64,000 nt of DNA, taken from Juglans regia. Its lineage: Eukaryota; Streptophyta; Magnoliopsida; Fagales; Juglandaceae. Below, piece by piece: positions 23,069-36,775 of the stretch. The notes beneath the pieces were generated by a model. That model saw nothing but the letters and a program-made list of their open reading frames with translations, did no database searches and had not been told where the DNA came from. The stretch is from contig NC_049915.1 in assembly GCF_001411555.2 (NCBI RefSeq), positions 18,242,640-18,306,639 on the forward strand, read 5' to 3'. The stretch's first letter is position 1. Every line of letters begins with the position of its first letter. The position numbers were made by a program, and so were the translations under genes.

Positions 23069-26000
23069 TCATGTGAAGCCTCTGGGCTTCTGAGGACCAG
23101 ATCGTGGAATAGCTAAGATGGCTATAAGTCCACTAGCAAATACTGCAAGTGCTGCCACGGCGAAGGCTGGAGAATTTCCACCACCAAATAGCTGATCCCA
23201 TGGTCCAGCTCCCAGGGATACCACCACCTGCTCTCACCAATAAAAGATTCCACAATTTAAATGACTAAAGGAAAAGGCTGCCAGAGGCATTTTGCCACAT
23301 TTTTATTCCTAGAATTACAGGATTTCACTCATAGACCAGGATATAGATTAAGAGTACGCAGCAGGGATAAACAACAGGTAAATAAGAGATCAAACCACAT
23401 AACCAGATAGGGTGGTTAGCCACATGATTTTTCTCATAAATTATAGATGTTACTATCTCACCATGGGGCAATTTTGGCGGCAAAATTAGAGTGTCAAAAT
23501 ATGTGTGGACTCTGCCTTCAATAGACTTTAATGGAGAGCATTCCCCTGATAACTACGGAAGCTCTCAATATATGTGAGGTTCTTCATTGGATGTGAAACA
23601 GATCAGGCTTCAGAAAGGACAACATTGCCTTTGCAATAAAAGGGGTGTCTGATTAAATGAAAATAAACGAGAAGCAATATCTGCAAGTTCCCAACATTTC
23701 CTTCCATTCACACAATTTTTTTATGACATGATATGATGCTAGTTCCACATGGAAATTACTATAAGAACTAGTCTGGTTAAACTACTCTGGCATTCACATT
23801 TTCAACTTCATAGTAAATGATAGCTGCTTTCTGGAGACAATCTATTTGGTGACTGCAGCAAAAATTTTCAACTAGAAACTCAGAAAAAGAATACCAGAGT
23901 TCTATTAGCATGCATATTATCATCTGAAACTCACTTGTACGTGCAGGAAAGCGAGACAATATGTTAGAAAATTGAACATTAAAAAATGGAACACACACAT
24001 ATATAAGAAGCCAAAAATGATATAAATATTTTAGGAAATGAATGTTCAGAGAAATTATTTAAAATAACATGAGTTTTTTCATATGGGTTCCGATTTTTTT
24101 CAAAGGGCATTTGTGGGGCTTGCACACCTTAGGCCTGTGCCTATCATTAATCATATGTATAAAAGCAAAATGTGCATGCATCCTGTATGAGAAACCAAAC
24201 TTCAAAACCTCCACACAGCCACTAAAATGCTCCACCAACCCTGGAACACATTCCATTATAAGATCCCAACAAAGCCACCTGCCACCAAAAAACTCACTTT
24301 TCATAATCCTCTGCTCCAGATGCACAACCACTAGGCCACCATGAATGACTGCCGTAAGTTCTAAGTTTAACTTTTAGCATCTACAGTATGATTAAATCCA
24401 GCCTGTCAGTTTTCTTTTCTTTCTTAACCCCAACGGGTTGACCCAAGTGGTGAAGACCTTGGTCTTGGGGTATCACTCCCTTCAAGGTCCAAGGTTAAAT
24501 ACCTCATAGGTGCAAACAATCCTTTGGGACCATATCCCCCGGTAAAAAGCTAATGATTTAACCAGTTCCATGTAGGGAAACTTCCGAGGCTGCGGTGCAT
24601 GGGACTGGGTTTTACTCTGCAGGGGTGGGTCCGAAAGGCCTTGGAGAGGTTCCCCGACGTTAAAAAAAAAAAAAAAAAAATCTTTTCTTTCTTCTTTTTG
24701 CATGGTGAAGGGTGGTGAAGGGGGTGATTCTAAGTAATATGCTTTTATCGAGGGAAAATTAAAACTGAAACTTCAAAATGGAGGCTGCATTGACCTGGGT
24801 CACCATTTATGGAAGAAAGTGATAAATTGGTTGTATTTTCAAGGGAAAATATGTAATTAACCCCAAATCTAAAATTCATCCATTTCGAAGTTTTCTTTTT
24901 ACCATAATGTATAATTAAAGACCAGAACAATGAAAAGATGGACTGAAATTAGTGAGCTCAACAAAATTGTATTAATTGTTAAATGGCCAAATGTAGAACA
25001 CTAGAACTTGATTCATAAGTTAGTAAATACACGGAAAAACAAGCTTCCACATTATCAAATTGCATATCAGTTTTCTCATTTATACAACAACAAATAATGA
25101 TCTGAAAAAGGAAAAAAATGAAGAAGAGAAAACTCATCATTTTGTGTTTTACGCAAGTGAGACAATCAGAGGAAAGGAACAACTTTCTTTGGTTATCTAG
25201 CTAACTACAAACATAATTGAGTTGCCATCAGATCATGCTGCTTTGACAGGGCCACTATGATGAAGATACAAGTAGATTATTTATGTAACAAGTAGGGCCA
25301 GATAAACACATAGAAAGAATAGAAGAGCATCCATACCTGTGGGATCACTATTGCCAGATTGAGGACACCCATGGATAATCCTGCAAGAACCAACCATTTA
25401 GATAAGCAGCACAGCACCCAGCATTTCAAGAAATTTTAGTGAAACCTCAAGACAAGCCCACCTTGGCCAAGTCCCAAAGACTCAATACGTGTGGATATCA
25501 ATGCATATGGAACACTGTAAGTGATCTGCAATAAATATTCTAACAATCAATGCACAACCTGAGATCTTACATAATGCATAATTCTTATATTAACTATTTA
25601 TGAGGCAGTTCTAACATATGATCATATGGGCAAAAGATAAAGAAACCACCGTGCAAGATGATCCCTTTTACTCCCACCATGTGTATAATGGTGTCCATGG
25701 AGAGAAAGAAATCAGTGTACTTTTGAGGATGTGGAAAAACTGTACCAGAGTTAAGGTCATTCTTTGTTGACACCTTGTATCATTGGATAACGACTTACCA
25801 TGATGTTGCTCTTTCTATTTCAACTTTTCAGGATTTCTAGCACTTGTTCCTTTTGTTTGTTAAGAGGATTCATGTATACTTTGCGTGTCTGGGTATAACA
25901 CACTCTCTCACTATCAATAAAACCTCAACTTACCTATAAAAAAAAAAACATACAATTTCACTCTAGAGACCCTACAGAAAATTTTTTATTTTCCCACACT

Positions 26001-29000
26001 AGGATACACTGGAGATATCATATAACCTAATGGTCATGTTTTAGCTGAAGAGCAAAACCAACTGGTGATTAAGGCCTGCATGCATAGGAATGGCGAAGCC
26101 AACATCTTTCCTTTTTCTTTTTGTTGGGGGGAGGGGATTAATGCCCACAATAAACACAAAGGTAACAAAACAGATTATTGAAGATTTATTTACTATTTTT
26201 TCAAAGAAAACAAAACTTGATGGACTAGATAAATTGAACCTAAAAGGAAAAAATTAATTTAATAATCATAATGTAAACAAAGAAAAAAAATTATGTGCAT
26301 GAAATAAAATAGGTTTTGAAAGTTTCAAATATATTAACTTTCTATTAACATGGAACCAAAAATTACTATACTGAACCACAACTACATGTTTGGTCAACAA
26401 CAAAAGGCAAGGAAAATATACACATTCTAAAATCTTAAATCATGGACAATAGTTCAAGATAGTAGCCTTCCATGGACTTTACCAAATTTTACTCTCTCAT
26501 TAAAATATACAAAGCCATAAAAAAGCCTCAGATTTTTTGTTTCTATGGTGGCTTTTGGGTTTTAGAAAAAGAGTAATGGTACATCAACAAATTTTTTACA
26601 ACTATTTCTCAACTCATTTTACAATCAATCAACACGATTATGCCACTTCATTAAAAATAAATTATAGTTTTACAAAACTACCCTCCATTTCATATAGAGT
26701 TGTAAAACAGTTTTAGAGGAGTTGCAAGCTGACGATTTTCCTCAGAAAAAAAAATATACATTTTTTGGTTTTTTAACCTGGGTTTTTCCAGATTGTGTAG
26801 GGATCCAACGGGTTCAAAAACCCAAAAAAAAAAAAAAGGTTTAAAGGGAGCCAGTGAAAGTTTTCTTCTGTAAGAAGACACCAAGATGATATCTTCACAC
26901 TTTTTTGGAAGACCAAGGGGGTTTTCCAGAATTTTGGGTGCTATATAATTTATCTCCACCTAGCCCCACCAGTGTGCATGGGCCATATATTGCTTTATTC
27001 TAGAGTATGAATGGCTAGGAAATAAAAATAGGAAAAATTGTATTCCTTTTAGTGGAGAGAACTGCATGACATACCGCCAAAGGAACACCAAGAATTGCAA
27101 AAATCAGAAGTGCAGCAATTACAATGCCAGTGGGAGGCAAAGCATGGCCTTCAGAGTGATGACTATTTGCCACAAAGGTAAGTACCAATATTGCAAGAAA
27201 GCAGAGAGCCATGAAGATATTTGAAATTCCCCATACAAAACCGGTGCCCCACTTCCTGCACAGCTTCTCCATGAGCAACGACGTTATTCCTAGAACAACT
27301 GAATTCAACATAAGACCGAGCGCACCCATTCTAACTCCGGTACTATAATTCTGCCCCTCATTAGGCTTGCCGCCATAAATCTCCCGACCCATCCAATCAG
27401 TATCAAAAAGAAGAAATGGAAACCATCCAATCCAGGTCAAAGCAGTAACAAGCAAAATTACCCATATAGGCCCTGAAAAATATCTAAAAGTCCCAAACAG
27501 TTCCAAGAGAAAAGCTTCTTGAGCTTGACCCGAAGTTCCTGGAGCATCTTCAAGAAATGGTGTGGATCTGTCACTTGGACCTAGAGGCACTTCCTGAGCA
27601 GATGATATGCTTATGTATGTGGTAATTGCAATGCAGGCGATGTCAATAAAAAAAGCAGACTTGAGATTTGCGCAATTAGCATTGCATGCAGAGTTGAAAG
27701 TAAATGGAAAAATTTTGTACCATCCACTGTATGCTCCAGTGGCAAAGCCAAGAACATTACCAACAGCCATAAACAGAGAGAAATACGCATTCGCCACTCG
27801 AGTCCTTCGATAATCGTTTCCTAGCATGACAGGCATTAAGCAGAAGACAAATGTCAATTTGTTGTTTCTTTGTAGAAGTTTTTATCTTTTGATGCACTTA
27901 ATCTTTTTCATACATTTTGTAGGTGTAACTGCTAAGTGGTGTTTCTGAAAGAATGAACCATATGGATGCACCATTAATAGTGGTATTCTACTGTCTGCCA
28001 TGTAGATTGCAAGAAAAATGTCTCACAAGAAACACGTGATCTGGATGTGCTGCAGAACTCAACCGTCAACCTGAGTAATGAGTATAACTGAAACCATCCA
28101 CAACCTTTACACTATGTGGCATTCCAATACAATCAGATACAACTTTGACCGAAGGAATACAGATCAATTTTATTTGCATGCTCAACATAAACAGGCGAAA
28201 GATTCTCCTTTCCTTTCCTTTCCTTTTTTTTTTTTTTTTTCCTCTCCTTGATAAATGTTTACCATCCTCAGCCGACAACAAGCAATTGGAAACATTCTGA
28301 GAGTTTCTACCACCTTGCGAGTATATTAATACAATCAAAGTCTAGTCCGAGAAGATTTTGGTACTTCGATTTCCGTAAAAGAGATCCATTAAGTGGTAAA
28401 TCCTAATCCATATCGATCTAAGACAGAGTATCAATAATTAATAAGCATCCAAATCCACCCTACGATGCCTACCAAGTCCACTGTAAGCTTGTAACTGTAC
28501 GGAACCAACAAATTAATGAGCAAAATTAATATTTTATATATCCATCGAACAACTTATTTCTTTTTTTTAATAATTTATTTTTGTTCGGCACACATCAGTT
28601 TCAAGGAGCACTGATAAAGTAGCATCCAACAAAGAACTCAGGAAAATCTTCGATCAAGCAGAGCTTTGAAGGGCACAGTTATTGATTTGCCACTGAAGAC
28701 TCTCAGTTGCATGTTTGCAACGATTAAATTAAACGGATAGATAATAGGAAAAAAAATCCATGGTGATTTACCGGTAAGATCGGCGAGCAGAGCTCTACAA
28801 GGACCCTGAGTCATATTATTGGCCACATCCAGAATCCAAAATCCGAATACGAAAACAGCCACGGCTCTGGGCCTGACGTTGCCTCGGTCGCCGAGCAACC
28901 AGCCGATGTCTGCCGAGTGTCCGATTATGAGGACGGCGAAGGCGATCATAATTGCTCCGGCGAGGATGAAGGGCCTGCGGCGACCAAAGCGGCTGGTGCA

Positions 29001-29255
29001 GCGGTCACTCATGTGGCCGACCAGGGGCTGGACTAGGAGGCCAGAGAGCGGGCCGCAGAGCCATATTACGCTGGCCCAGGCGTGAGGGATCCCCAGCTCC
29101 TGCACGTAGGGAGTAAGCAGAGATAGCTGCAACGCCCAACCGAACTGAATCCCACACGCCACAGAAGCCACGCGCAGCAACCGCCTCAAGCGAATCCTAG
29201 CTACGACCGCCAGTGTAGCTCTTCCCCGATGGCGCTCCGCTTCAGGGTTCGCCAT
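23069..29255 (-). CDS. SUT4: Sucrose transporter, SUT4/SUC4 type
   Basis: Five exons join in frame: 29255-28772, 27820-27075, 25525-25462, 25380-25337 and 23227-23069 (stop 23071-23069), giving 498 residues, the usual length for this family. All introns have GT/AG ends. Recognisable segments: [19 protein letters not shown] in TM1, [14 protein letters not shown] in the loop after TM2, [20 protein letters not shown] across intron 1, [20 protein letters not shown] across intron 3, and a C-terminus [13 protein letters not shown]. About 12 membrane spans are evident, as in the GPH/MFS sucrose-proton symporters. The short central loop and the start [11 protein letters not shown] fit the SUT4 group, known to move sucrose and usually placed at the tonoplast or plasma membrane. 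Introns 1, 2 and 4 are long (951, 1,549 and 2,109 bp); intron 4 carries a SINE. Confidence 0.95.
24426..24680 (+). mobile_element. tRNA-related SINE in SUT4 intron 4
   Basis: It has an A-box-like TGACCCAAGTGGTG near 24439, a B-box-like GGTTAAATACC near 24493 and a terminal A-run at 24662-24680. A perfect 13-bp target duplication TCTTTTCTTTCTT flanks it (24413-24425 and 24681-24693). Length about 255 bp; antisense to SUT4. It is a different SINE family from the one at 1600-1768. Confidence 0.85.
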
Positions 29256-30479
29256 TTTGGTTTTGTTCTCTTCAGCTTTTTCGTTTTATTTTATTTTTTA
29301 ATTTTCACTTTTCTTTGCTCTTTTCGGTCTGTAACAGTTTCTGGTAGAAGAGCGGGAGCTTGAGTTGGCGGTTTTGCGTGTCCGATTACATTTCGTCCAA
29401 GTCGTCATCATCCTCTGATTTTTTTTTTTTAATTTCTTTTGTCAAATGTGATTCCCCAAAAAATAATTTAGATATTTTGTCTATATTAACCTTTTTATGA
29501 TTCAATTTAAATTAGAGATATTTATGTCTTGTTTAGACACGGAGAATATTTTCAGAATAATTTATTATTATTTATTATTTTATTATTATTTTTTACATAT
29601 TTTTACTATTTTTTTTATAAGTACATACTTTTTATTATTATTTAATATTTTATTATTAATTTTTTATTATTATTAACATAATACCTGAAAATATCTCACT
29701 ACTCAATCGTAGCTTTTAAATTATGATTGCATATTGCAGCTAGATAATTTGTAAATATTAATAAAAAAATAATAAATAATAATTAACTATTTATGAATAA
29801 TATTAAAATAATTTATTTACCAAATATAGTATGAAATAATTTTAATTTATAAAACTATAATTGTGAATAAAAATAATTTTAATTTAAAAAAAAATGAAAT
29901 TTGTAACTTTGCAGTTAGAATGTGAAGTCTCACACACTCTTTTTAAAAAATTTTAATATTTTTTTAATTTTAGAATATTTTTATTTAATATTTTTTCTCT
30001 TTTATTTTTCATAATATAATAAAAATATTTTAATTTTAATTATTATATTATTATTTATAAATAAGTAATGCTACATATAGTTGTTGAATACGTAAATATT
30101 ACACAGTCGTTTTGAAAAAGAGTGAGGTCTATTATTAAAAAATTAATTTCTTTTCATGTGGATCTCATATTTATTATTTTTTTTTAAAACGATTGTATAA
30201 TATTTACACATTTACGATTATAAGTATAATTTTTTTTTTATAGATACACTAAAATATTCTAAATTGGGGCGAGTTGTCGAAGAAGAAGAAGAGGAGCATA
30301 ATAGCTGATCCAAATGGCTGCAGCATACAAAGATGTCATCATCTAACCCAGTCCCATGACACAAAACCTGGGACTTGTGTCTCTTATCCACCCTGAAAGT
30401 ATAGAGAGCATGCTGACATTTTGTTCAAGGGGGATGCATCCATGCATATAGTTGTCGGCACATCTTCTAGTCTGACGAC
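29256..30479. other. Upstream region of SUT4 and AT-rich spacer
   Basis: Bases 29256-29420 should hold the SUT4 5' leader and promoter; no clear TATA box was recognised. From 29430 on, the DNA is AT-rich, with a MITE family B copy at about 30065-30240. No gene is seen. Confidence 0.4.
30065..30240. mobile_element. MITE family B, copy 3
   Basis: It starts GTAATGCTACATATAGTTGT and ends ATTTACGATTATAAGTATAA. The inner inverted match is GTCGTTTTGAAAAAGAGTGA against TTTTTTAAAACGATTGTA. Same family as the copies at 9158 and 38985 but in reverse orientation. Confidence 0.65.
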
Positions 30480-32104
30480 AGATGAACAGACATATATAAA
30501 TATTCTTTTACAAAATTCACGGAAGAGGTGTATCCCCGTGATTGGTCGGAACGAAGTTACCAACCGTCGTATCCATTTTGCTAAATTATTTAGTAATTCC
30601 TTTTGACTATCGTCTTGTTTTAACCGATCTCAATATTGAAGTTTTTTTATGGATTGCGGTTTCAAGTATTGCTTCCATTAGACTTCTTATGTCAGGATAT
30701 GCTCAATCGATTAGTTATGAAATACCATTAACTCTACGTGTATTATCAATATCTCTACGTGCGATTAGTTGAAACATAAACTTTTTCCTATTTCTTTCTT
30801 TCTAGTCTTTATAGAAAAAGAGGGGGAAAAAATTGCATGCATATCTTCATTTTTTATTCATTATTCGGATTAATGAATTAAATTAGATAGTTATATGAGT
30901 GAAAAAAAAAACAGCTATAGCTATATAATATATATATTCACAGTAAAATTTTTGAGTCTCGTCTTCAATGTATAAGAAGAATTAAAGAGTTGAACATAAA
31001 TAAACAGAAGAAGAGACCGTTTACCCCAAGATTGGTTGATTAGTCATGTCATCCTAGCTTGAAGTGGGTTCAAAAAATCAACCTATTCAGTTTTCACTAG
31101 AGTTTGTATGTATTACCCTAAAGCGGGGGTTTTAGCAAAAATGAGTGGACGGTTAGAAACGCCAAAGTACGCAAAGGATTAGTAATAGAAATTGTGTAAT
31201 TTATCCCAAATGACATTTACACATAATATAACAAGAATACTAATTGGGGCTTTAAGTTAGTAGAAATGATTAAGCAGTACTCCCCACGATTCCGATCCAG
31301 AGTATACTCCTATCCACTGATTCAAATAAATGACTATTGGAAACGAAATAATCCTTTATTTTGTAAGCTCCCCCCTTTTTTTTTCAGAAAAGAAAGAAGA
31401 ATAGGAATGAAAAAAAAAAATAGAAAGAATACAATTAAAAAAAAAAAGATCTATTTTTTTTTCTTTCGTATATGGATAGTCATAGAGATAGAATTAGTGT
31501 CATAATTTATCAACTAAACTAATAGAATATCTCATTTTTTTTTCATAATTAAAAATGACGGGTTATTGATATTTCTACAAGCAGTATTTTATTGAAGACT
31601 TAAAGTTATTACTCAACAAATAAAATTTTAAATTATTTATTAAAATCTTAAAAATTATTCATTAAATAAAGGATAAGATCAATTCAGACGTAGTTTTTAT
31701 TATTATTATTATTATATAACAGACAGAATTTAAGCGGTCTAATTCAGGGCCTTTGTTAAATTTGGAACCTATCTATCCTATAAATATATCAAGATAAATA
31801 ATACCGACTCGGTCCTTAAATTTATTTATGCCCTAAGGGAGCCGTATGAGGTGAAAATCTCATGTACGGTTCTGTAATAGCGATGGTAACAGTGATGTTA
31901 TCACCGACTATGATTATCTAACAGTTTAAGTACAGTTGATATAGTTGAGGCTCAATCAAAATATGATTTTTTGGGGTGGAATTTGTGGCGTCAACCTATA
32001 GAGTTTATCGTTTTTCTAATTTCTTCCCTAGCAGAATGTGAGAGATTACCTTTTGATTTACCAGAAGCAGAAGAAGAATTAGTAGCAGGTTATCAAACCG
32101 AATA
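30480..32104 (+). pseudogene. ndhA: Nuclear copy of plastid ndhA (NUPT) with its group II intron
   Basis: Bases to 30758 match the 3' half of plastid ndhA exon 1 (translations such as [37 protein letters not shown]). Bases 31915-32104 match exon 2 ([34 protein letters not shown]). The product is a membrane subunit of the chloroplast NDH complex. The copy is dead: the start of exon 1 is scrambled or missing, SGY joins directly to AQSISYE where plastid ndhA has about 15 more codons, and exon 2 stops after YQTE. The intron is retained, so transfer was of DNA, not spliced RNA. The left boundary is approximate. The sequence after 32104 to about 32500 may also be organellar, but I could not identify it. 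Confidence 0.85.
30759..31914 (+). other. Remnant group II intron of ndhA inside the NUPT
   Basis: It starts GTGCG, the group II 5' consensus, and ends AT just before exon 2. A domain V hairpin is clearly present at 31839-31872 (GAGCCGTATGAGG..., closing with ...CATGTACGGTTC). A-tracts and short expansions in the middle suggest drift. In the nucleus it is not expected to splice. Confidence 0.8.
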
Positions 32105-34377
32105 ATAATTAAGTTAGTAAGTATGGAAATTGGAAAGGTTGTCTTTTAATGATTATTAACATATCTATATATCTTGGTGACCTTTCCCATTCTAGTTGAA
32201 ATAGATAGAACCATGTTTTGGAATCATTTGTTTTTGTTTTTTTAGTGGGCCATTGTTTGTTTCCGATTGCCTCTTATTAGATTAATTGACTAGCCGACAC
32301 ATGAGGATATATGATCCTAAAATAATATCTATAAATCATATAATCTATAGTTTTCATAGCATTATTCAAGTCTATAAAAATAGTATTATCAGTAGACGTC
32401 GAGCACAACATCTACGTATGATAGGATTAATAAGTGGGCTACATTTTTCTATTCTAATTCATTAACTTTGTATGAGATTGTATCAAGTTTGCGTATTGTA
32501 ACAAAATTGTAAGTTTTTTTTTTTTTAATAGAATATATACTTCATTCATTCGTGAAAGCAAAGTTACAGGTGTGACTTGATACATACAGAAAAAATCTCA
32601 GATTACAAGGCAACTACTCACAATTAGGGCTCGACCAGTACACAAATTTTATTGTAACTGGTATGGTCTTAACTTTTATAACTCTCTACAGACAAACTGT
32701 CTGAGAGATTACACTCTGCCTAAAACAGAGATTTCAAATCTCACCTCTAGAGGAGGAGAGGACTTTCACTCTCTGAACAAAATGTCCATGTGACTATTTC
32801 TTTTTTATTTTTACCTAAACAAAAAGAAATAACAATAGACATAAAAATAGATGTGAAAATGATGAATTACAACTGTAGATCTAAATTTTCAACTTAAAAG
32901 AAAACAAAATGCAAGAAATAAAGATACTGTAGTGGCATGTGAGGGACATGCGTCATGCTAAGAGTGTGGCGGCCAATCGAGTTTGGTTCGTAAATAAATC
33001 GATCCTAACTAATTCAATTTATTTAATTAAGAGAAATTTTTTAATTATAAAAAAATTTCACAAAAATAAATTTTCAAACTAACGTAATTTGATATTATAT
33101 GTTATATTATAAAACAATGGCACTCCTCTTTAATTAAACACGTTAAATATTTTAAATTTATGTTGAATTTGCAAACATATTGACTTTTAACTATTAGGTA
33201 CACACTGTACACATTAAAAGAGGAAGGAGGTTTTTATGAGGATTTACGCGTGGAAAGTTTGGTGTACTTAAAGCATCACAGGCTTTCATTCAAAACAGAA
33301 TAAAACAGGCCTAGGAACTAACTTGTTTGGGCTTTGCCAATACGCAAAAATCCATGTCATTTTTTTTTGTGAATAGGAAGCTAGTCCAATCAACTTAACC
33401 CAAGGGCTTGTTTACCATACTTGCATTGAGAAGTACTAGATCTAGATGAAGATCATCTAAAAACAAATTTATACAATGATGTTGTTTGATATGCTGATCT
33501 ACTTTACAATAGATAATGCTTTATAATTTGACGTATTATATCAAGACATGTCAATTTATAAGTTTACTCTTATAAAATTTCAGAATAAATCAAGTATTTC
33601 TTATTCGAATTTGACTCCCAAAATATTGCACTAATGACATTGACAGCCATGGCATTAGAGGAAAAACTATAGATGTAATTAGGGACGAAGCCCGGATTAT
33701 AAGTTTGGAGAAGCCGGATACTTTTAGGGTTAGAATAAATAGTTGAATTGAAAATATTTAGAAACACCTTTAACAAATTGATAAAAAAAAATCAAGTAAA
33801 AAATAAGGAAAAAAATAAATTTCAAACTTGCATTCTTCCATAAAATATCAATAGTTTTACATTTAAACTTTTCATATGTTGCAATTAAGAAAAGAGGTTG
33901 AACCGGAAATGATCTATATAGGAATTATAAAAAAAAAAAAGGGGTAATATATGTAAACTATGAACTAAGTTTTTTATTTTGTTGAATAATGTATATAAGT
34001 AACGTCAAATATTTAAAGTTTTTAAGTAGCGCAATTACATATTGTATAGCCAACTTTCCGGTGAACGTGAGGTTTTTTATTAAATATGTTTCACCCAGTT
34101 AATTATAAACTTTAAAAGAGAAATAATCTAATGTGAATGTTATATTCTAATTCAATTACTTGAAATAAAACAGAAAAACAAAATGTAGTAACCATAAAAT
34201 TTTAAATGAGACCAAATCCTAATTTGATTAGATGTAAGAAAGATCTATTAATAAATTGTTGACAATTTGCATGGCACCCCTTAAGACTGGCCATTTAAGA
34301 GCATTTGACTAGTGGACAAGAACAAAAACAAAAGTATAAAAAACTAAGGGAGATATTATACAAATTAGACAAAGGTT
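32105..34377. other. AT-rich spacer downstream of the NUPT
   Basis: A T-run at about 32515-32526 opens a block to about 32800 that looks like the A-tailed 3' end of a LINE-like retroposon in antisense, but no coding region was found to prove it. A MITE family C fragment lies near 33470-33590. No gene is supported. Confidence 0.35.
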
Positions 34378-35331
34378 ATGTGAGGACCCAAGTTTGCTAT
34401 TGTGTGTGTGTTTTCCTTTGAGAAGTCTAAGTGGTTTTATAAGTGGGTTTTTATTTTTGGTGTGACATGGGTGCAAAATTCGGGCCCAGCCCGTGTGCAT
34501 GTGAGCCCAAGATCTGGAAGCAAACCCAGCCCCTCCTCTCTTGCAAAACGGCAGCATTTTGGGACTAGGGTTTTAACCCTAGTCTTCATCTCTTTCTTTC
34601 CCCCATCCCCACCCCTAGCATCGCACAACCCTTCTCTGCCTCCCTTTCTAATTTTTTTTTTTCGTTTCTCTTCCCTCTAGTAGGTAGTAGCTACGCCACC
34701 ACCCGAATCCACCACCATGTCGACTCCACGTGTTGACATGGTTTGTGCTTTCCGTGCCACCATTAGACCACTGCCTATCGTCCCCCGTCGTTATCTAGTC
34801 TGGACACCAAGAGCCCCTCTTCTGTGGCATGCGCACCACCTGGTGTGCCCAATCACCGCCGATGGTGAGGTTTGTCGCGAGTGGGTCATTCGGCCTATTT
34901 ATAGGCCGAGCCTCTTCCCCTTCGAAAGCAACCCAAAAACACCCTCTCCTCCTCTCAAATATTGTCTCATCATCTTCCTCAACTCTAGATCTGCCTTCAT
35001 GTAGCTTTAAGAGAAGTTTTTTCCAGCACCGCCACGAGCCACCACTCCTAGTCATGTTCAAGCGGTCGGTTGACCACCCCCTGGCCTTCCCCTTCCCATT
35101 CCTGACTTCTTCCTCCCTTGATTTCACCAAGCCCCGTGAGCTAAAGCTCACTCTAGCCACTACTCCACCGTGCTCCACCACCTTTCGCCACGAGTTTCCC
35201 TTCCTCCACCATACATTTACGTCGGATTTGCCACCCTTTAGTTTTCCTCAGTTGTAGATCTCTCTGTCTTGTCAAGGTCTGCCACTACCTCCACCGCATC
35301 GCTACCTTTGTAAGCTGTGTGTCCGTAAGTG

Positions 35332-35362
<31 letters not shown>

Positions 35363-36370
35363 ATAGTTGGCATTATTAGTTATTGGCATATTTTTCCCAC
35401 TCACATTGATGCTTATGCAAGCACACTCACGGGGTCTCTTAGATGGCATGCGCGATCATATATAATTTTCGTTCTGCGTGGTAAGTAAATTTTTAAATCA
35501 ACCATTGAATTTCTAACTTGAAAAAAATGACACTGAACGTTGATGCAGTCTGGTTGTGAAGGAAAAAGGTCGGGGTCCTTGTGGAGCGTTAGGTTATATT
35601 ATTGTAGTTGGTGATGAATGTCGGCCAAGGGCTTAGTGGAGCATTGAGAATCGCATGTAGCTTGAAAAATTGTGAAATTATTGGAGCTGTGACAACTGTG
35701 ATGTCTATGTGATGAACTGTATGTTGTTTTATTTGTACTATGTCATGCCATCCAATAACTGCTAGTCATGCATCTGGATTTTTATTGTTATTGCTTGTCA
35801 TGATTATATTAATTGTGCTATGTCATGTGGTTATGCTATAAAATTGGAAAAATTGGGATTTTTGGTGTTATAACAAAAAAAATAAAATGATTTTATGGGT
35901 ACGTGTGTATCACAACCCCAAGTCGAGATGGAGTATTATCTTGGTGGAGTTCCTTTAGTCACTTGAGAGTGTGTTAAATTGAGTGACGTCTCTTGAGCTG
36001 TCATCGGATGATAGCAGGCTTGGCCAAGACGATAAAATTCTTGGTACAACTTCATGGCCCCTTTGTTGGCGTGGGTTAAAGGATGTCTGGTTACTTACGC
36101 GTTGGGCGTGGAGCTGGGCATCACTCGTTACGAAGTTAGGACTGTTCATTCAGGCTGCGTATTTCCCCGACTTGGTTTGGAACCCGAAAAATCAAATTTT
36201 TGTTTCGAGTTCAGGCCTGGAACAATTCAAGGCCAGAACCCGGGTTGCAAAATCTAGATACACTAGGTTCGAGTTTACAACCCGGTACTCGGTTTTCTTT
36301 TCCTCCTCATCCTCCTCCTTTAGTTTGAATGTTTTGTTGTTTCTTTTTTGTACGCCAATTATTGTAGGCT
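34378..36370 (+). repeat. LTR-like retrotransposon remnant (Ty3/gypsy-type LTR suspected)
   Basis: It opens with TGTGAGGACCCAAG, the TG-start typical of plant gypsy LTRs, and is GC-richer than its surroundings. It has a TATA-like CTATTTATAGG at about 34896 followed by CT-rich leader-like sequence, then a long block of mixed composition (35880-36300). No gag-pol sequence is present, so it may be a solo LTR. The 3' end and the target duplication were not found. Open frames inside it, including the 142-codon one at 34829, show no domain. Confidence 0.45.
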
Positions 36371-36775
36371 AGGAAGGTGCATCCACATTCTCTATGCTAC
36401 GGGGCTACAACTGTTGGCTGGCACTAAAAGGGAACTGGGAAGCAGAACCTTTTCTTGATTTCTTCTGCCATATATGTTTGCAGTCTCGAGGAAATAGTTT
36501 GAGAGATAGAGGTGGTTGATTGACCTATGACTGTCTTCTATCATTAAAGAATGAAAAGACCAGTCCATGAGTTTCCTTTTGATCAAGTCATCAAAGATAT
36601 GAAAATTTGAACCCATTTCTTGGTCTTCCATTCTCAGCAAAGTAACTACACGCTAAAGTAATTACATGTTGTCTTCCAACATTAAATGAATTAATCGATA
36701 CAACAAAAACAACAAGACAAACCCTGAGATCGAGAGTACGTGACCAAGCAATCAACAAAGAAACTTGTTCTTATA

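Noticed and set aside
34829..35257. 142-codon plus-strand open frame (and an overlapping minus frame)
   Set aside because: It lies in CT-rich LTR-like sequence with frames open on both strands; no domain, no family-like residues, no splice partners.
35983..36372. 129-codon plus frame
   Set aside because: It falls within the 3' part of the LTR-like block and shows no gag, protease or polymerase motif.
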